Shown piece by piece: positions 15,187 through 15,471 of a stretch of 15,471 nucleotides of DNA. The notes beneath the pieces are model-generated. The model worked only from the letters and a program-made list of their open reading frames with translations, searched no databases and was not told where the DNA came from. The DNA is taken from NCBI GenBank assembly GCA_040512755.1, contig JBEVEP010000282.1, forward strand, positions 1 through 15,471. The letters run 5' to 3'. The DNA is from JBEVEP01 sp040512755 (GTDB taxonomy: Bacteria > Pseudomonadota > Alphaproteobacteria > Rhizobiales > Rhizobiaceae). The translations under genes were made by a program, and so were the position numbers. The first letter of the stretch is position 1; every line of letters begins with the position of its first letter.

Positions 15187-15236
15187 GCGTTTCAGTTGCG
15201 TTTCAATTGCGAGGACCCGCGTTTCATTGCGTTTTG
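15187..15236. repeat. Phased GCGTTTCA repeats upstream of the globin gene
   Basis: GCGTTTCA occurs at 15187-15194, 15198-15205 and 15219-15226, with a degenerate copy GCGTTTTG at 15229-15236. Start-to-start steps are 11, 21 and 10 bp, i.e. whole helical turns. Read on the globin strand the unit is TGAAACGC, 91-140 bp before the start codon, a typical place for activator sites. It does not match the FNR/NnrR palindrome expected for an NO-responsive globin. Confidence 0.5.
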
Positions 15237-15350
15237 GTTCAAATTGGCTCCGCTTGGTTCGCGGGAGTTTCAAAGGCCATGCGTTATAAGGTGAGTACCC
15301 GCTTTTGCGATGACCCCAGAACAACCCGCCGTCACTCTAGCTTCGAACTG

Positions 15351-15377
15351 AATGTCCGCTCGGCGTAAGCTGAGCGG
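15351..15377. repeat. AATGTCCGCT motif merged with a GNRA-type hairpin
   Basis: AATGTCCGCT (15351-15360) runs into an inverted repeat, CCGCTCGGC (15356-15364) / GCTGAGCGG (15369-15377), with loop GTAA. In RNA this is a 9 bp stem (one G-U pair) with a GNRA tetraloop. The remaining sequence to the window end (15378-15471) holds no recognised gene. Confidence 0.5.
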
Positions 15378-15471
15378 TCGATGTCGGAGGACGACCATAG
15401 CGTCAGCGTTTGGTCATGAGTTCAGTTGGGCGAGAAGGTTCACAGTCGCGCCATTAGCTGGCCGGGAACAC

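Noticed and set aside
15097..15324. N-terminal extension of the globin (76 codons)
   Set aside because: It runs through the GCGTTTCA repeats, gives low-complexity basic sequence, and the globin fold and a good GAGGAG site begin at 15096.

Overview
The window looks like chromosomal or large-replicon DNA from an alphaproteobacterium, most likely of the Rhizobiales (Mesorhizobium/Phyllobacteriaceae type). This is inferred from the high GC content, the codon use, Shine-Dalgarno sites of AAGGA/GGAGG type, rhizobial-looking protein families, and a dispersed intergenic motif (AATGTCCGCT) of a kind I associate with rhizobial genomes. No rRNA, tRNA, CRISPR array, complete IS or phage module was recognised.

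Left part (1-4540). An anchored alpha/beta hydrolase lies on the + strand. It is followed by a repeat-bearing spacer, then two tiny overlapping minus-strand ORFs (44 and 62 codons). A long soluble cytochrome P450 and an arginase-family ureohydrolase, in which the first Mn-ligand His is replaced by Cys, follow on the minus strand.

Middle part (4730-7340). A minus-strand PNPOx-fold flavoprotein with a coiled-coil tail is divergent from a LysR regulator (shared 96 bp promoter region). A cluster of GC hairpins and a 12 bp perfect palindrome then precede a glutathione S-transferase.

Right part (7340-15471). A secreted arylsulfatase of about 799 codons is split by a single -1 shift in a run of seven C. 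It is flanked on both sides by related intergenic repeat elements and converges on a BetI-like TetR regulator. Divergent from that regulator is the most unusual gene, a 1007-residue protein. It joins an NTT-like (ATP/ADP translocase superfamily) membrane domain, a HEAT-like helical domain and a C-terminal cyclic-nucleotide-binding domain. The last gene is a single-domain haemoglobin on the minus strand with helically phased GCGTTTCA repeats upstream.

The set (hydrolase, P450, GST, flavoprotein, sulfatase, globin, local regulators) reads as an accessory detoxification/scavenging neighbourhood of mostly single-gene units rather than one operon. The strongest candidate for a poorly described system is the NTT-HEAT-cNMP protein with its divergent BetI-like regulator.
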